Part shown: positions 1 to 23,349 of the stretch, in pieces
Position numbering within the stretch: position 1 is the stretch's first letter
Layout: each line of letters begins with the position of its first letter
Source of the DNA: Megaleporinus macrocephalus
Taxonomy: Eukaryota; Chordata; Actinopteri; Characiformes; Anostomidae
Length of the DNA stretch: 64,000 bases
Assembly: GCA_021613375.1 (NCBI GenBank)
Contig: CM038709.1
Span: 32,688,415 to 32,752,414, forward strand
Direction: 5' to 3'
Position numbers and translations under genes: made by a program
The notes under the pieces: generated by a model
The model's input: the letters and a program-made list of their open reading frames with translations, nothing else
What the model was told of the DNA's origin: nothing
The model's database searches: none

Positions 1-302
1 ATGTTTCATATATACATTTTATATGTATTTCGGTACTTTTTAGAGAGGTTGGTTATGTTTGCACATGAACAAAGTTGGTACTTGTGTTACATCAAGCCAA
101 AGATACACTCTGACAATTTATCACCTCACATATCAACATCATGACATCTGACACCTTCAAGTCAATATAATTCTCTGGAGAATGGCATCAAACCCTTTTA
201 AGTACAAATGAATTTAAAACTCTAAAACACAGTGTATGGCCAAAAGAACATTTACACCTGACCATTACATCCATATGCTATTCCAAAACCATATACAATA
301 TG

Positions 303-325
303 CCCCCCCCCCCCCCCCCCCCCCC
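303..325. repeat. poly-C run, 23 bp
   Basis: This is a homopolymer of 23 C residues followed by a short C/A-rich tail. Runs of this kind are prone to length error in sequencing, so the exact length is uncertain. Confidence 0.9.
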
Positions 326-2872
326 AACCCCCACCCAGTGCTATAACAGCCTTCATTCTACTAGGAATGCTTTACTCAAGATTTTGGAGTGTGTCTGGGG
401 AAATATTAAAGGTCAATGGAGAAGCCAGTGAGATAGTGGCTAGTGTATTTGATAATACTCTCTTCCTGCGCATGGGAGACTGAACAATAGACGTTGAGCC
501 CATTCCTTGGCCTGTATTTTCAGTATTTTCTTTGAATAACAGCATGTTAAACAGCTTTTTACTTTTAAGTAAGGAAAAAGAAGGAAAATCGAGTAAGCAA
601 AAGAAACAAATAGACCCACCACCTAAAGATCCACCTCAAATTGTTGTTCTTCAAGAGTTATTTTCACTTTCCAGATCATCAAAAGGAAAAAATTGTCCTA
701 GTACACTTTGCTCTAGAGACTCCTGTGACACTGCTGTTAGATGAGAATAGATATGTTTGCAACAGATGTAGCCATCACCAAATGTATATTTTTGGTGGTA
801 GTTTTTTCTTTAGGTAAGCTGAACAGAGTGTTAACTTTAAATTTAGTTTTCGGGAAGAACTTGCAGTAAGAACTAATAAATACAATGCAAAATGTTATAA
901 CTTCACACAGAGCATATCATACATCTTTAAAAGCTGCAATGAAACTGTTATCACCACCAAATGACAATTAAACAACATATGCAAGTTTTGCACAGGTTAA
1001 TTATTTGATTGGCCATATATACAACATTTTGTGTATGACAGACTGCTTTGTACAGTTTTATACCGATTTACACTGTTTAGCAGACACTCATATCCGGAGT
1101 CTATTACAGTGGTAGGTTAATACAGCATTAGGAGTGCCCATGTTTTGTTACTGGTACAGCGGTGACTTTCATGCTTGAGTGAAGAATTAAACCTTTAACA
1201 CACCCATGAGCCAAAAACATCTACTGAATAATCAGTGGTAATCGTGATTTTGTTTTTTAATGCATTGTCATGCATATGTACTTTTATGATTTCATATGCA
1301 GCAGGAAGGAAGTGGTTCCATTCAACTGGAAAAAATAGAGGTCATAGTAGTCCTTCTGGCAGTATCTGGGCTGGATAATAAATATATTAGTGGCCCTTCC
1401 AGGCTGCAGCCTTCTAAGGCTGGACTGAACGTCAGGTCTTCTATGCATGTACACAGTGCAGAACGTTTTGGGGACAGATGGACCGTCATTTTACTGGAAG
1501 CACTGTGCCAATTAATTTTTTTTCTCAGTTGTTGCTAGTATCCTTTATTGCCCAAGTCTTTCTCATGTCAAGTGTCTGTGTCATCAGTTTAATAAGGCCA
1601 AATGTGTTTTTTATTTATGTTGGTTAGCCAGTTTCACTGATCTCATTGACATACATCCACACTTTCACTCTGCATCAGTTTATCCCCACCTATTTCCTCA
1701 CAGTTTAAAGAATGCCAGCGCTTTTTGAACACAGACTGACTGTGATGCTGTGTATAGTTCCTTGAAATCACAGCCTGCTCAAATTTCTACCTGACCAATA
1801 AAATATTTGCTGTCACGGTTGCAGCCTAAACAAACATGCATCGAGATGGCAGCAGAACAGCTCGTTCTGCCTTTACTAGAGCAAAGCTTATATGACAAGC
1901 AACATGCTGACTATAAAAAAGGAGAGACTACATGTCAGACCAGAGCTGAAAGACTGTTGAGTACAGTACAGCCACTGTATAGCCAGTTTATAGTTAATCT
2001 AGCTGCATTCTAATCTGTTAATTGGAGCAGACTTGATTTCAGAGTCCGAGGCAAATGACAGGAATGGGGTACCTGTATGTATTATGGTATTAATTTAATC
2101 AATACAATCTGGTTGGTTATGTGTAATATTTCTCATTTTGGAATTGTTGTGAGGATACCATAATATTATTTAATTCAGGTATATGCATTTTTTATTTTAG
2201 TAAGTAAAATGGTCTTACTATATTAGTAGGTAATTTGTATTGTTTAGAAATATGCTTACAATAAGTCAATAATTTGACATGGAGTAACGTTAAAGTAATG
2301 AGTATTTGTTTTATTTTCTTTGTTTTCCAAAATGATTGTAATGTACTGAAATAATAGTCATTCCAGGACAGCTTGAGAGCGGCAATTAGTAACACGAAAG
2401 CATAACTTTGAGTAATTATCCCAACACAGGAGCTATCTACACTGACATTAACACATAATTATGTACAGCACTCTGTTCTAAATGACGAATCCTTATAATC
2501 CCTTCAGTAAATATTATATGAATTTTGACAGAAAGAAAACAATCTGGAGAGAAATCCAGAGTGCTGAAGGTTAGAAGTAATGACTACCATTTGTTTTGTG
2601 TCACTGATTGATGAGGACACTTAGCTGGATAGACATGTTAAAGATAAACCGAGCTGTCCAACACAACAGTGAGGCAATGAAACTTCCTCATTTCAGCTAA
2701 GTTGTTCTCTGTCTGTGGTTGGTTACATTTTGATTTGTTCCTTTAGATACCAGATTTGACTGTTCGCTTGTAGTTTTAGCAAGCTCAGCTGCACTTGATT
2801 GATTTATATATCTCAACATTTAGAAAATTTAACTTTTTCTGCATTCTGACGCATTTGTGTCATCACCTAACA

Positions 2873-3345
2873 CGATGGATAGATAGATATTTTATTGATC
2901 CCAAAGGAAAATTCAAGAACAGTCCACTATAGTCATGAATAGGAAGCTGCATGAAAAATAATGCTTACAATCATTAAAAATATACAATGACATGTATACA
3001 TACATTTCCAAATAAATTACTGAATATCAACACGTACAGGGGAGCCAATTGGTATTTTCATGGGATGCTTGGCCTCAGTAGTTGGCTGCCTACATTGGCC
3101 TAATGCAAAAACTGCCGCTGCTCTTCATGCCCACAAAGAATAACAAACTATGAGCTTCCTCACTAATAAACATGCATGTTATTATGTTTCTTTCTGTAGT
3201 TCACAATGAAAGACAGGGTAAAAACTTTGTGATATTTATCAGAAAAAGAGGAGGTTCGATAGACTCCTGGTAGAGCAACAAGCAGAAGCAAAGCCGCAAC
3301 CCCCAAATCCCCCCGATGTACGAAACTCCCTTTGGAATCACCTTT
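2873..3345 (-). mobile_element. Probable non-LTR retrotransposon 3' end (Rex1/Babar-like tail)
   Basis: The start has a GATA-type microsatellite followed by TTTTATTGATCCCAAAGG. This is the reverse complement of the 3' terminus common to several teleost LINEs (Rex1/Babar type, recalled). The element would lie on the minus strand with its 3' end at about 2873. The body to about 3345 is diverged and not recognisable as coding, so the right boundary is a guess. Confidence 0.4.
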
Positions 3346-3917
3346 AACTCTTTTTATAAACAGTTTCTATACAGGTTGATTTTTTTTGTATTTCTATCGT
3401 TACCCAATATTAGACAATAGACTTGATGTAAAGGATCTACTACATTACATTAAAACATGGGAAAGGATAAAAAACAAAGAAAAAAACACAATATTTGTTA
3501 CATTTGTTAAACCATTAACATAAAAAATAAAAATAATAAAAAAGTGACCTGAGGTAAACTGCACTGTATTAGAAGTAAATGTGAATTTTGAATGTGAGTT
3601 TATTGTCTCCTAAAGCTGCCTTACATGAAATGGTTATGAAAATGGTGGCTGATGCCTGAAAAACATAAAAGTAATGTACATGCAGGGTATTGTAAATATT
3701 TCCAAAGACAAACTATATGTATATAAACAATATATATAAACCATTAAACTTGTGAAAGTAGGCAATGTGGCTATATTTGCTGTGTGTACCACCACTATAA
3801 AGAACTCTGACTCAGTAAGCTTCTCCACAATTAACCATTTCACATCAAATCATTTTGAAATGGTTTACATCTCTAAGACTAAAATATGCCGAAATGTCAA
3901 AATTTCCTTTTAAAACT

Positions 3918-4796
3918 CTAAAACGTTTGGCTGGTAGTGTGTCTAAAACGTTTGACTGGTAGTGATCTAAAATGTTTGGCTGGTAGTGATCTAAAATGTT
4001 TGGCTGGTAGTGTGTCTAAAACGTTTGGCTGGTAGTGTGTCTAAAACGTTTGACTGGTAGTGTACTAAAACGTTTGGCTGGTAGTGATCTAAAATGTTTG
4101 GCTGGTAGTGATCTAAAATGTTTGGCTGGTAGTGTGTCTAAAACGTTTGACTGGTAGTGATCTAAAACATTTGACTGGTAGTGTACTAAAACGTTTGACT
4201 GGTAGTGTACTAAAACATTTGGCTGGTAGTGTTCTAAAATGTTTGGCTGGTAGTGTACTAAAACGTTTGACTGGTAGTGTACTAAAACATTTGGCTTGTA
4301 GTGTTCTAAAATGTTTGGCTGGTAGTGTACTAAAACGTTTGACTGGTAGTGTACTAAAACAATTGTCTGGTAGTGATCTAAAACGTTTGATTGGTAGTGT
4401 ATCTAAAATGTTTGATTGGTAGTGTATCTAAAATGTTTGGCTGGTAGTGTTCTAAAACGTTTGGCTGGTAGTGTACTAAAACATTTGGCTGGTAGTGTAC
4501 TAAAACATTTGGCTGGTAGTGATCTAAAACATTTGGTTGGTTGTGTACTAAAACATTTGGCTGGTAGTGTACTAAAACATTTGGCTGGTAGTGTATCTAA
4601 AACATTTGGCTGGTAGTGTACTAAAACATTTGGCTGGTAGTGTATCTAAAACATTTGGCTGGTAGTGTACTAAAACATTTGGCTGGTAGTGATCTAAAAC
4701 ATTTGGTTGGTTGTGTACTAAAACATTTGGTTGGTTGTGTACTAAAACTTTGGACCGGTAGTGTTCTAAACCTTTGGACCGGTAGTGTATACTAAA
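3918..4796 (+). repeat. 24-bp minisatellite array 1
   Basis: About 36 head-to-tail copies of a 24-bp unit, CTAAAACGTTTGGCTGGTAG plus TGTA, with some 25-bp variants (TGTAT or TGTGT spacers). The unit is three times eight, so uninterrupted stretches give a spurious eight-residue peptide repeat. Variation centres on the CG dinucleotide (CG, CA or TG). The last two units are diverged (GGACCGG in place of GGCTGG). I see no inverted repeat at its borders. Confidence 0.97.
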
Positions 4797-6357
4797 GCAG
4801 AGAAAACAATTGTGCATCAGGGCTGAAGTGTGTTGATTATGGCAGCAGTGATAGCCAGTATGAATAGAGGATGCAGTTCATAATTTATTATCTTTATTAA
4901 TACCAATTTTATGTTTTTGTTTTCTATTATAGTACAATCAATGATCTTGTAATTGAATAATGACTTTTGGAACATCTAGGGTTAGGCAGGTTGATTATTT
5001 TCTGTCTGAAGTCAGGTTGCCTTTTTTTTTCTTGCCATTCCAGTTACAGTTTCATTAGAGCAGCTTATTACTGCAGAGTAAATATACTGATTCATGTTCT
5101 GACAAATGCTATGCTTTGCTTGTGAGTCTGTGCCAAAGAAAGCACGCTATACTTAAGCACCAAACGGGTATGTGCGTTGCTACAAGTCTGTAAAATAAAC
5201 TTGTGAGTTTTACACAAAAAATGCACACAGTCCTCTGAGGTATTTGAAATATACTGTGATTAAAACCATAATTTGCTATTAATTGTGCAGCTTCAGTGCA
5301 AACCATGAAAAACATCTTACAACAAATCTCATGACTCAGAACGCACTCCCATTGCTGCCTGCAAGAGCCACACAGTCGAGAGAGCAGGGGGCCGAAACCC
5401 TTTAAAGGCAGTTACTGATGACATTATCACAGTGGAGAGCAATCTGTTCACTGAGAGCTACAAAAACAACCTTCAGAGAAACCCTCAGAGCTGCCACAAA
5501 GCCACCAAATCAACGGCGGAATACAAAAGGACAAAAGCCCATCTAGTCCTTATTTGTTCCACATCAGACTGAACTAGTCTTGCTACAGTCAAGGTCAGTC
5601 TGTGACTTGCTTCGGAGCCAGCTGTTTATAAAAGCTCCCTTTCCTCTGTATTCTTGGACAGCAATCATAATCTAGCAGTCTATTTTTGGTTTGCCCCCAT
5701 CTGTGCTGGAAGCACCTGTAAAATAGGCAATTTTACAGGCTGAACAGCAGATCAGTCAGCTGTGGCTAAGGGAGAACTGATCTGGGCATGTCTGGATGTT
5801 GGAAACATTCCAGGAGAAGGAGAACAGTACCACACGACACAGGTGGCTACCAAGGAATAATTGTGGAATGATTTAGACTTGCTATTTTAAACAGTAATGA
5901 GCTACATAATACCGTTTCCTTGCAGTCCTCAGTTTCAGACACTTTGCCCACATGGGTGTCTGGGCCATCTGATACTCACTGCACACTAAAATGACCAGAA
6001 CCAGATCAATTTTGACAGCTGGACTCTAATGAGCTATCACGTCCACACACCATTTTTACAATCATTAGTAATTAGCTGCCTGTATTGCATAATGTGACAA
6101 AAAGATACAGTCACTAGACAGAACAACAACTTTAAAATTGATTAAACATTTCTTTGAAGCCTTTATTGACAGGTAAATGAGACATCTTTGTGTGTTTGCC
6201 ATCACATACCACTTTTCCATGGAAATTTGTGTATTGTAGCACTGTTTTGACCGTTGTCTGTGGCTTGTGGTCACTTATGCCAGTACATTTTAACATACTG
6301 TTTCCACTAAAAGCAGTTTTACTCTAAAGGCACCACAGAGAAAAAAATAGAAAAACT

Positions 6358-6462
6358 AATCCAAACTGTAGACACTGAGACCACATTTCTGTTAAAAACA
6401 TGTCTCGCTGCTGCAGGCTGTGGATAATGTTTGTTTATAACGATAGTGGAACTGACGGACTG
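6358..6462 (+). repeat. Direct duplication, copy 1
   Basis: This block recurs 450 bp downstream at 6808-6912 with about six differences in 105 bp. The shared core includes TGTCTCGCTGCTGCAGG and GTTTATAACGATAGTGGAAC. It is not recognised as a named repeat. Confidence 0.9.
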
Positions 6463-6807
6463 CAAAGACAAAGGATCCTAACGGGGTCAGGCTTGTTTTG
6501 GTTGATACCTGATCCATTACACTTTGCCTTTACGTACAAACATAAAACATTTGATCGTTATATTCTTCAAAACTATTTGAAGACTGCAGTAGGTGGTTCT
6601 TGGCCACACTGAGGAATGACAACCCACCAGATTCTCTGACAGTAGTCTAAAGTCTGGCTTGACTACAAGTTGTGTAACTTTACTGCTCATGTAATGTTGT
6701 CTACCAACATGTCTTCAGGGTGCACCACATGATGCTACTGGGGTGTAAATGATGCAGTCTTGCTTGAAACAGTCTTGAAATAACAAATAACAAAAAAAAA
6801 AAAAACA

Positions 6808-6912
6808 AATTCAAACGGTAGACAATGAGACCACATTTCTGTTAAAAACGTGTCTCGCTGCTGCAGGGTGTGGATAATGTTTGTTTATAACGATAGTGGA
6901 ACTGACAGACTG
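6808..6912 (+). repeat. Direct duplication, copy 2
   Basis: This is the second copy of the 105-bp block at 6358-6462. It is preceded by a poly-A run at about 6791-6805, which may mark a retroposition or replication-slippage event. Confidence 0.9.
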
Positions 6913-9540
6913 ACAGAATCAGAGACATTCAATCACGTTTTAAATAAGAATGACATCACAGCAGTCTCACAATCACCTCACAATCTAGTCCCTTGATCTA
7001 GTCAGTCTAAAGTAGACCACATTTTCAAGGCAGCGAGGGGTCCTAGATGTGGTCCTAATATGGACCTCTCGTACCACCAAGGAAGCTCTTTAAGCTGCAT
7101 CAGAAGACAATGACACAAGAAGCTGTGGACCACTTCTTGAAACACTGTTAATCTTATCTGAATTCCAGCAGTTTCTGGGGGTCAGAGTCACAAGCCCAGT
7201 GGACGTACATGAGCAGTACTTTTAAACACCTGGCTCAAATAGTGCATCACATCTACAGGTGTGATGATATAACTGGCACTTAATTTCAGATGGAATAGAA
7301 AATTCAAACAAAAGGCTGCCAAACAATCACAAGTAAATATCACTTTCTGTAGAAACGTTGTTGATATATAACCAATTCTAATCTGTTCATATGTTGAGCT
7401 ATTCAATTTCAGTCCAGATAACTGCCCCATAACAAAAATACTGGATAATAATGGAACAACTTTCTGAAATCACATTTACTATACAATCCATTCATTGCCA
7501 ACATGGACAATCCAAGTCATATTTTACCATACAGTTTTGTGATTAATGCTTATATACAAAATTAAAACAGTAACTTTGGTCTTCTGCACTTATCTTAACT
7601 TTACACTACATGTCTATGTCAGACAACTCGACATACATCAAAACTGCATTTCCTGTATGTTGTAGGATTTATATGTAAAATTATAAAGCAATCACTGTAT
7701 AGCCTAATCTTCTGAAGTATAAGAATAAAAATATATTTATTTTATATACAGCAAAATATTGATATCCATAAAGCTGAGCTCCAAAAAAGCTCTAAAGCGT
7801 GTTTGTCCATGGCAACAGTAATTCATCTGCATCTGATGAAGAACGTGACTTCACAGCAGGGCCAGCGAGTCAGTACCTATTATCACAAAACCCTGCCATG
7901 TCATGTTTTCATATGCTAAAGAACTGCTGAGTCATAGTTCCCCTGCACAGCACATATTGAAAATAAAGTGTACAAGATGTACACGTACTTCACAGAGTGC
8001 TCTTCTGATGTTTTCACTGTTCAGACATATCCTAGTTCCTTTTGGAAAAGCATGTTTTTTTTATCTCTTATCCACAAAATCCTTTGTCATTTACACCCAC
8101 AGGCACTAAAATGCTCAGCCCAGTCGCCATTTTCTCACAGTTACTTATTACAGAAGTCACTCTAAAAGCCTGCGTTACCTTGTTCCAATGATTTTCTTTA
8201 CAAAACTTTAAAAAAAAGTCTGCTTGCTGAGAGGACTATTACATGCTTTAACTATTCTACAATTGAGGCACTTGATGATTACCTTTAGGCATCCTGTAAG
8301 ATGGGTCATGTCTTTTTTTGGCATTTGTTTGCTAGCCTGCATCAATTTGCCAGCCTTCTGTCCGGAGCTGAGTGGTTTCGAGGCAGCAGTCTCTTTGTTA
8401 TCTACTATCTGAATGAACAGATAAAAATGCCTCAAGTGCTATCATCCTGCCACTGTCCCAACAATTTTGTCCTGCACACAGCTCAAACAGCCTTAGTGGC
8501 CACCCTTGGTAATTCTTTACAAGCAGTGATAATTAAACATGGCCAGCCACTATACCACAGCGCCACAGCCCTTTTACCACAAACGGTTTATCTGCAACAC
8601 TTTTCAAACTGGACAGCTTTTCGAGTAGTGAGGTGGTGAATGGACAAAGCTAAGCCTCGTATGGTCAACTGGGCTTCGAGTCCTTTTTCAAATACTGCTG
8701 CTCTCATCGCCATGCTAGGCTTTAGTAAATAGATCTCTTCCCCACCAGTAAATTGCACAGTTAATATCACAGTACACTACTGTCCACTACTGAGATTCTG
8801 AAATAAATTCAACCAGAATGAATTCAGAATGAATGTAGAATGAATGTAGAATTCTAAATGAACCATGTTGTGATTTATTTTCAACCACACTGTTAAAAAA
8901 AAAATCTGTCACAAACGTGTGTCCAATGGTCAGCATGCTGGTCTCAATAAATAGATCCCTGCCTCAGCAAAGGCATATACATCAGCACAATGTCTACTAC
9001 TGAGATAAAATTCCAGGAAAGTCATATCCTGAAATAACTCACAACCCAACTGAATACTTGAATTCACAGTGATGTTAAGAAGCAAAAAATCACTATGGCG
9101 TCTAACTTGAGGATGAGGATTATCCACAGAACATGCTTTTATAGTAGCTTTTATGACTCCAGTCGCTTTTGGAGGTATCCACTTGTTTTTATTCCTTCCA
9201 AACATAACCAAAAATGATGAGGGCATTTAAAAGTGTTGTAAAACCGTTTATTGTGTTATGCTGAGCTGTTTCATCCTGTCCTGGCTCAAGTAAAAAAAAA
9301 TAATACGTTTAGTTTGGTTAACAAATGTTTGATCACTAAATGTTAAACAGTGCTACTAACTAGGAAAGAGCGGCTGGTTAGTATTAGCTTGGCTTGTACA
9401 GAACATGTAAGATTATGGCTAACTAAATCTTCAACAAATGTTTTTATGATACTGATCAGAATTTGAGTGAGTGATGTTAATCCATTGGACTGGAGGAATA
9501 GAGAGGTAAAATGAAACTCCTAACAGCATCACACATCACA

Positions 9541-9760
9541 ACAGATGTTTGAGAGCACAAAGCAGAGAGACTGATGTTTGTGTAAAAACTGAAATCAAAC
9601 CTGTTCTGCGGTATTTGGCTTGGTTCCAGCTAACTAACTAACTTGTTTAGAGAACATTTGAGAGCAGAAATTTGATTGAGATTTTTTTTTTAACAAAAGC
9701 TGAAATCAAACTTGTTTTGTGGTGTTTGGGACTGTAGCAGTTTGACTAAGCTAACAGCAC
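9541..9760 (+). repeat. Imperfect tandem duplication, about 110-bp period
   Basis: Two adjacent diverged copies share TTTGAGAGCA, then CTGAAATCAAAC, TGTT and TGGTGTTTGG or a close variant, in the same order. It lies just downstream of exon I on the minus strand. Origin unknown. Confidence 0.6.
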
Positions 9761-9765
9761 AACTA

Positions 9766-9963
<198 letters not shown>

Positions 9964-11264
9964 TTATTACATTGGACAATCACTTCAGACAATTTGCTTC
10001 GTAACAAACAATGTCTATTTTTATATTTAAGAAAAAACGTCTACGGCATGGAACAAAAACCATTCATGACCAAAGAGCTGAAGTATTATCAGTTCCGTTT
10101 TTCTGTTTGGACAATGATGAGCAACATATTTGTGTATATAAGCAGTAGCCTATGTGGGTTGGGCTGGTTATGGGCAGTTAATTTGGGCAACAGTGTGACT
10201 CATGTCCCAATGGCTTGTCAGTATGCCACAGACATCTCTTGTGTTGGCAGTGTAAAGCCAGACTCAGAGCAAACACAATTGAATAGAGCCATAACACCAC
10301 ACTTTAAGCCACACTGACTCAATAATAATAGGATCACAATTTAGAGAAACAGATCCAGAATATCTGTGATAATTATACAGTATATTAACAACTGAAACTT
10401 AATATAACTCTATTTGAGAATTTCCTCTGATAAAAATAAATACTTTTATTATATTAACATAAGCAAATGAGTTTTGTCCAAAATCACAAAATGCAATCCT
10501 CTAAAAAGAAATGAGATTTAGAAGCACGTTATTAAACGTCTTGGGGTTTTCTAGAAAGCAGTGAACACAGACTCTATTTTCTTCTCTTTTCTTTACTTTT
10601 CCACTTTCTTTTTTAAATTGTTTGACAGATGAATAAGTGATTCAGCCATTCCTTGATTACATGCTCTGGCTGCTCTCTCATTACTGTGAAGCTCGTGTTC
10701 AAATGTCAGATTTAAACAGCAGTTCTTCACTCATCTGCGCTTGTCAAATGTCAAATACTAGAACAGGCATCCCAACCACAATGATGGGCAATCACAGCCA
10801 CAGTGATTTGGTAATCAAAGCCAATTTGATTGATAAAGGAGAATAATTAGGCAGGATCTATATTTAACCCATTGAGATATACAGCAATACATCATCCATT
10901 AAGACAACTGATAACCAGACTGTGGAAAGTAACACTCTTATTAATTAATTTACGCAAGCTTCATAATAATGAGAGCGGCCAGAGCATGTAATCATAGAGT
11001 GACTGAATTGCTTATTCATCCCTTATCAAAACCTTAACGAGAGATGGGAGAGAAATGCCTGTGTTTAACGTCACAGGACAACCACCTGTTACATGTGTAA
11101 AGTATTTCTAAATATTCAATTCCAGAGAACTGATTCTGTCATCACTGGATTAAATATACATAATCCCAACTCATTTAGTGTTAAACATCATGCTAGATCT
11201 GCCTCATCAGTCACATCCTTAACAATGCTTTCTTGGTAATGGATCTATATACTAGGTATTACTC

Positions 11265-11545
11265 GGGGCCGTTGTGGCCTGAAGGATAGGGATCCGGTCT
11301 TGTGACCGGAAGGTCACCGGTTCGATCCCCGGGATCCCCCAGGGAGCAAGGCACCTAACCCCTACTGCTCCCCGGGCGCCGTGGATAGGGCTGCCCACTG
11401 CTCCGGGCATGTGTGCTCACTGCCCCCTAGTGTGTGTGTATATGTGGGTGTTTCACTGCACGGATGGGTTAAATGTGGAGGTCAAATTCCGCTGTGTGCA
11501 AAATCACATGTGGCTAATTTGAGTGTCTAAATTACCTAATTATTA
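11265..11545 (+). mobile_element. tRNA-derived SINE
   Basis: The 5' part resembles a tRNA gene, with an A-box-like TGGCCTGAAGG and a B-box GGTTCGATCCC near 11317. It is followed by a tRNA-unrelated body with CACTGCTCCGGGCATGTGTG and GGATGGGTTAAATGTGGAGG, a text I recall from many teleost SINE copies. Target duplications were not identified. It should not be read as a functional tRNA. Confidence 0.75.
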
Positions 11546-11814
11546 TCATTTAGAGTAGCAAAGTATAACATGACTGTCTTACTCACAAATATGAGCACAA
11601 ATTCAAATTTTGCAGTTCTCTTAAAACAAAATGACCCTTTCACTGAATTTACGGTCAGTATATTCTTAATCACAAACGTTTTCTTCTCCTTCTTTCACAA
11701 ACTAATTAGCCATTTCTTCTCCTGCCTCACAAAACACTGAGTTCCTTCACACTTTGATGGGACTCTCTATTCTGTTAATTTAATTTTGAATATATTTTCA
11801 AATTTTAGTCTTTT

Positions 11815-12015
11815 TGTAATGCTGTTGTGCTTGTTTTGCCATCTGGTGTCGACCAGAGAAGGATGGGTTCCCCTCTTTGAGTCTGGTTCTACTCAAGGTT
11901 TCTCCCTCTGAGGGAGCTTTTCTTGCTACTGTTGCCCTTGGCTTGTTTATTGGGGGACCCAGATTCTCCATAAAGCTGCTTTGTGACATCTGTTGTAAAA
12001 GGTGCTATATAAAAA
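11815..12015 (+). repeat. High-copy teleost dispersed repeat
   Basis: The segment contains GGTGTCGACCAGAGAAGGAT, TCAAGGTTTCTCCCTCTGAG, AAAGCTGCTTTGTGACATC and GTAAAAGGTGCTATATAAA in order. I recall this series from a repeat found in very many otophysan and other teleost loci. Its transposon class is not clear to me. Confidence 0.6.
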
Positions 12016-12102
12016 ACATTCTATCAGAGTAATGTAGTACAACTGAAACATTAGGTTTACATCTGTGTACTATCTTCTGTGTACTACATCTGTGTTTTTT
12101 CA

Positions 12103-22320
<10,218 letters not shown>

Positions 22321-23134
22321 TTAAAACAGCACTAGGACACTGTGCCCAACTGCTATCGCAGCATCTGCTCAGAAGAAAAGCTTATATACCCATACACATA
22401 TCATTAGTCCAAATCACAGTGATATAGGATTAGTGTGAGTTCCTGTCTTGCTATAGCCCTAGTAGCTCAACACAGGTCAAAGATGTGAATTTGAGTGCGC
22501 TGATCCTGAAACTAGGGCACCGTCACGCAGTAGTACCATAAAATTCCTTGGAGAGGTTCATTTATGAGACATTAAGTCAAAATCTTTGCTCAGATCTTAT
22601 CTTTCACTGATATGTCTGACAGCAATAGATCACTCAGTTTGCTTTGCCCCAAGCACAGATGTGAACTAAAGATTTAAACATCTAAAAAAAAGTGCTGTTA
22701 GAAGTGCTGTTAGAAAAAAGAAGAACAATCTACAACATTTCAAGAGAGGTCCACCAAAAATAACACAACAACAAAACACTTCTGCATTGCACATTCCTCA
22801 ATGCGATCCAAAGAGAGCCCTACTGAAGCAGATCCATCATTTTCTGCTGGTTCATAATAGAGTCTATTAATCACAGGAAGGTCAGAGCAGGATGGAGCAC
22901 GCACTGCCAGACCAAATGGAGCTCTCTGAGACCTGTCCCAGACTCCTCAGTCTGCACACACTGCTACAGACAGGCAGGGAGCTGGCCTGGTTCAGGTCTG
23001 GCCACCAGTGCTCATGGGAACAGCCTCAGTGCAAGGTTGAAGCTAACTTCTGAACAGAATATCCACAAAGAATGTTTTCAACAAATTAATATTTCACATA
23101 TGTTTACATACCTTATAAACCTTCTAAACTTTAA

Positions 23135-23349
23135 AAAAATCTTTTTTTGTGAACATCGGCCTTTAGACTGTGTGAACAGCTCATGATGAAACCATGAAAT
23201 AAAGAACTTGATCAATAGGTTTGTTTTCGGTCAGTGTACTAAAACCTTTGGCTGGTAGTGTACTAAGATGTTTGGCTGGTAGTTTACTAAAATATTTGGC
23301 TAGTAGTGTACTAAAATATTTGGCTGGTAGTGTACTAAGATGTTTGGCT
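23135..23349 (+). repeat. Left inverted arm of the minisatellite element
   Basis: It reads inward from TTAA as A-rich DNA, ACATCGGCCTTTAG, AACAGCTCATGATGAAACC, CTTGATCAATAGGTTTG and then five minisatellite units. The same order is found on the opposite strand at 24966-25178. Confidence 0.9.

Noticed and set aside
4132..4616. Open stretches of an eight-residue LKHLAGSV-type repeat
   Set aside because: They are translations of the 24-bp minisatellite, open only because the period is a multiple of three; frames break at each 25-bp unit.
8706..9018. Possible diverged duplication (8706-8812 against 8933-9018)
   Set aside because: Shared words such as AAATAGATC and CTACTACTGAGAT are suggestive but the similarity by eye is too patchy to call.
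11275..11345. Possible tRNA gene
   Set aside because: It has A- and B-box-like motifs but continues into a SINE body, and the anticodon arm does not fold cleanly with a seven-base loop.
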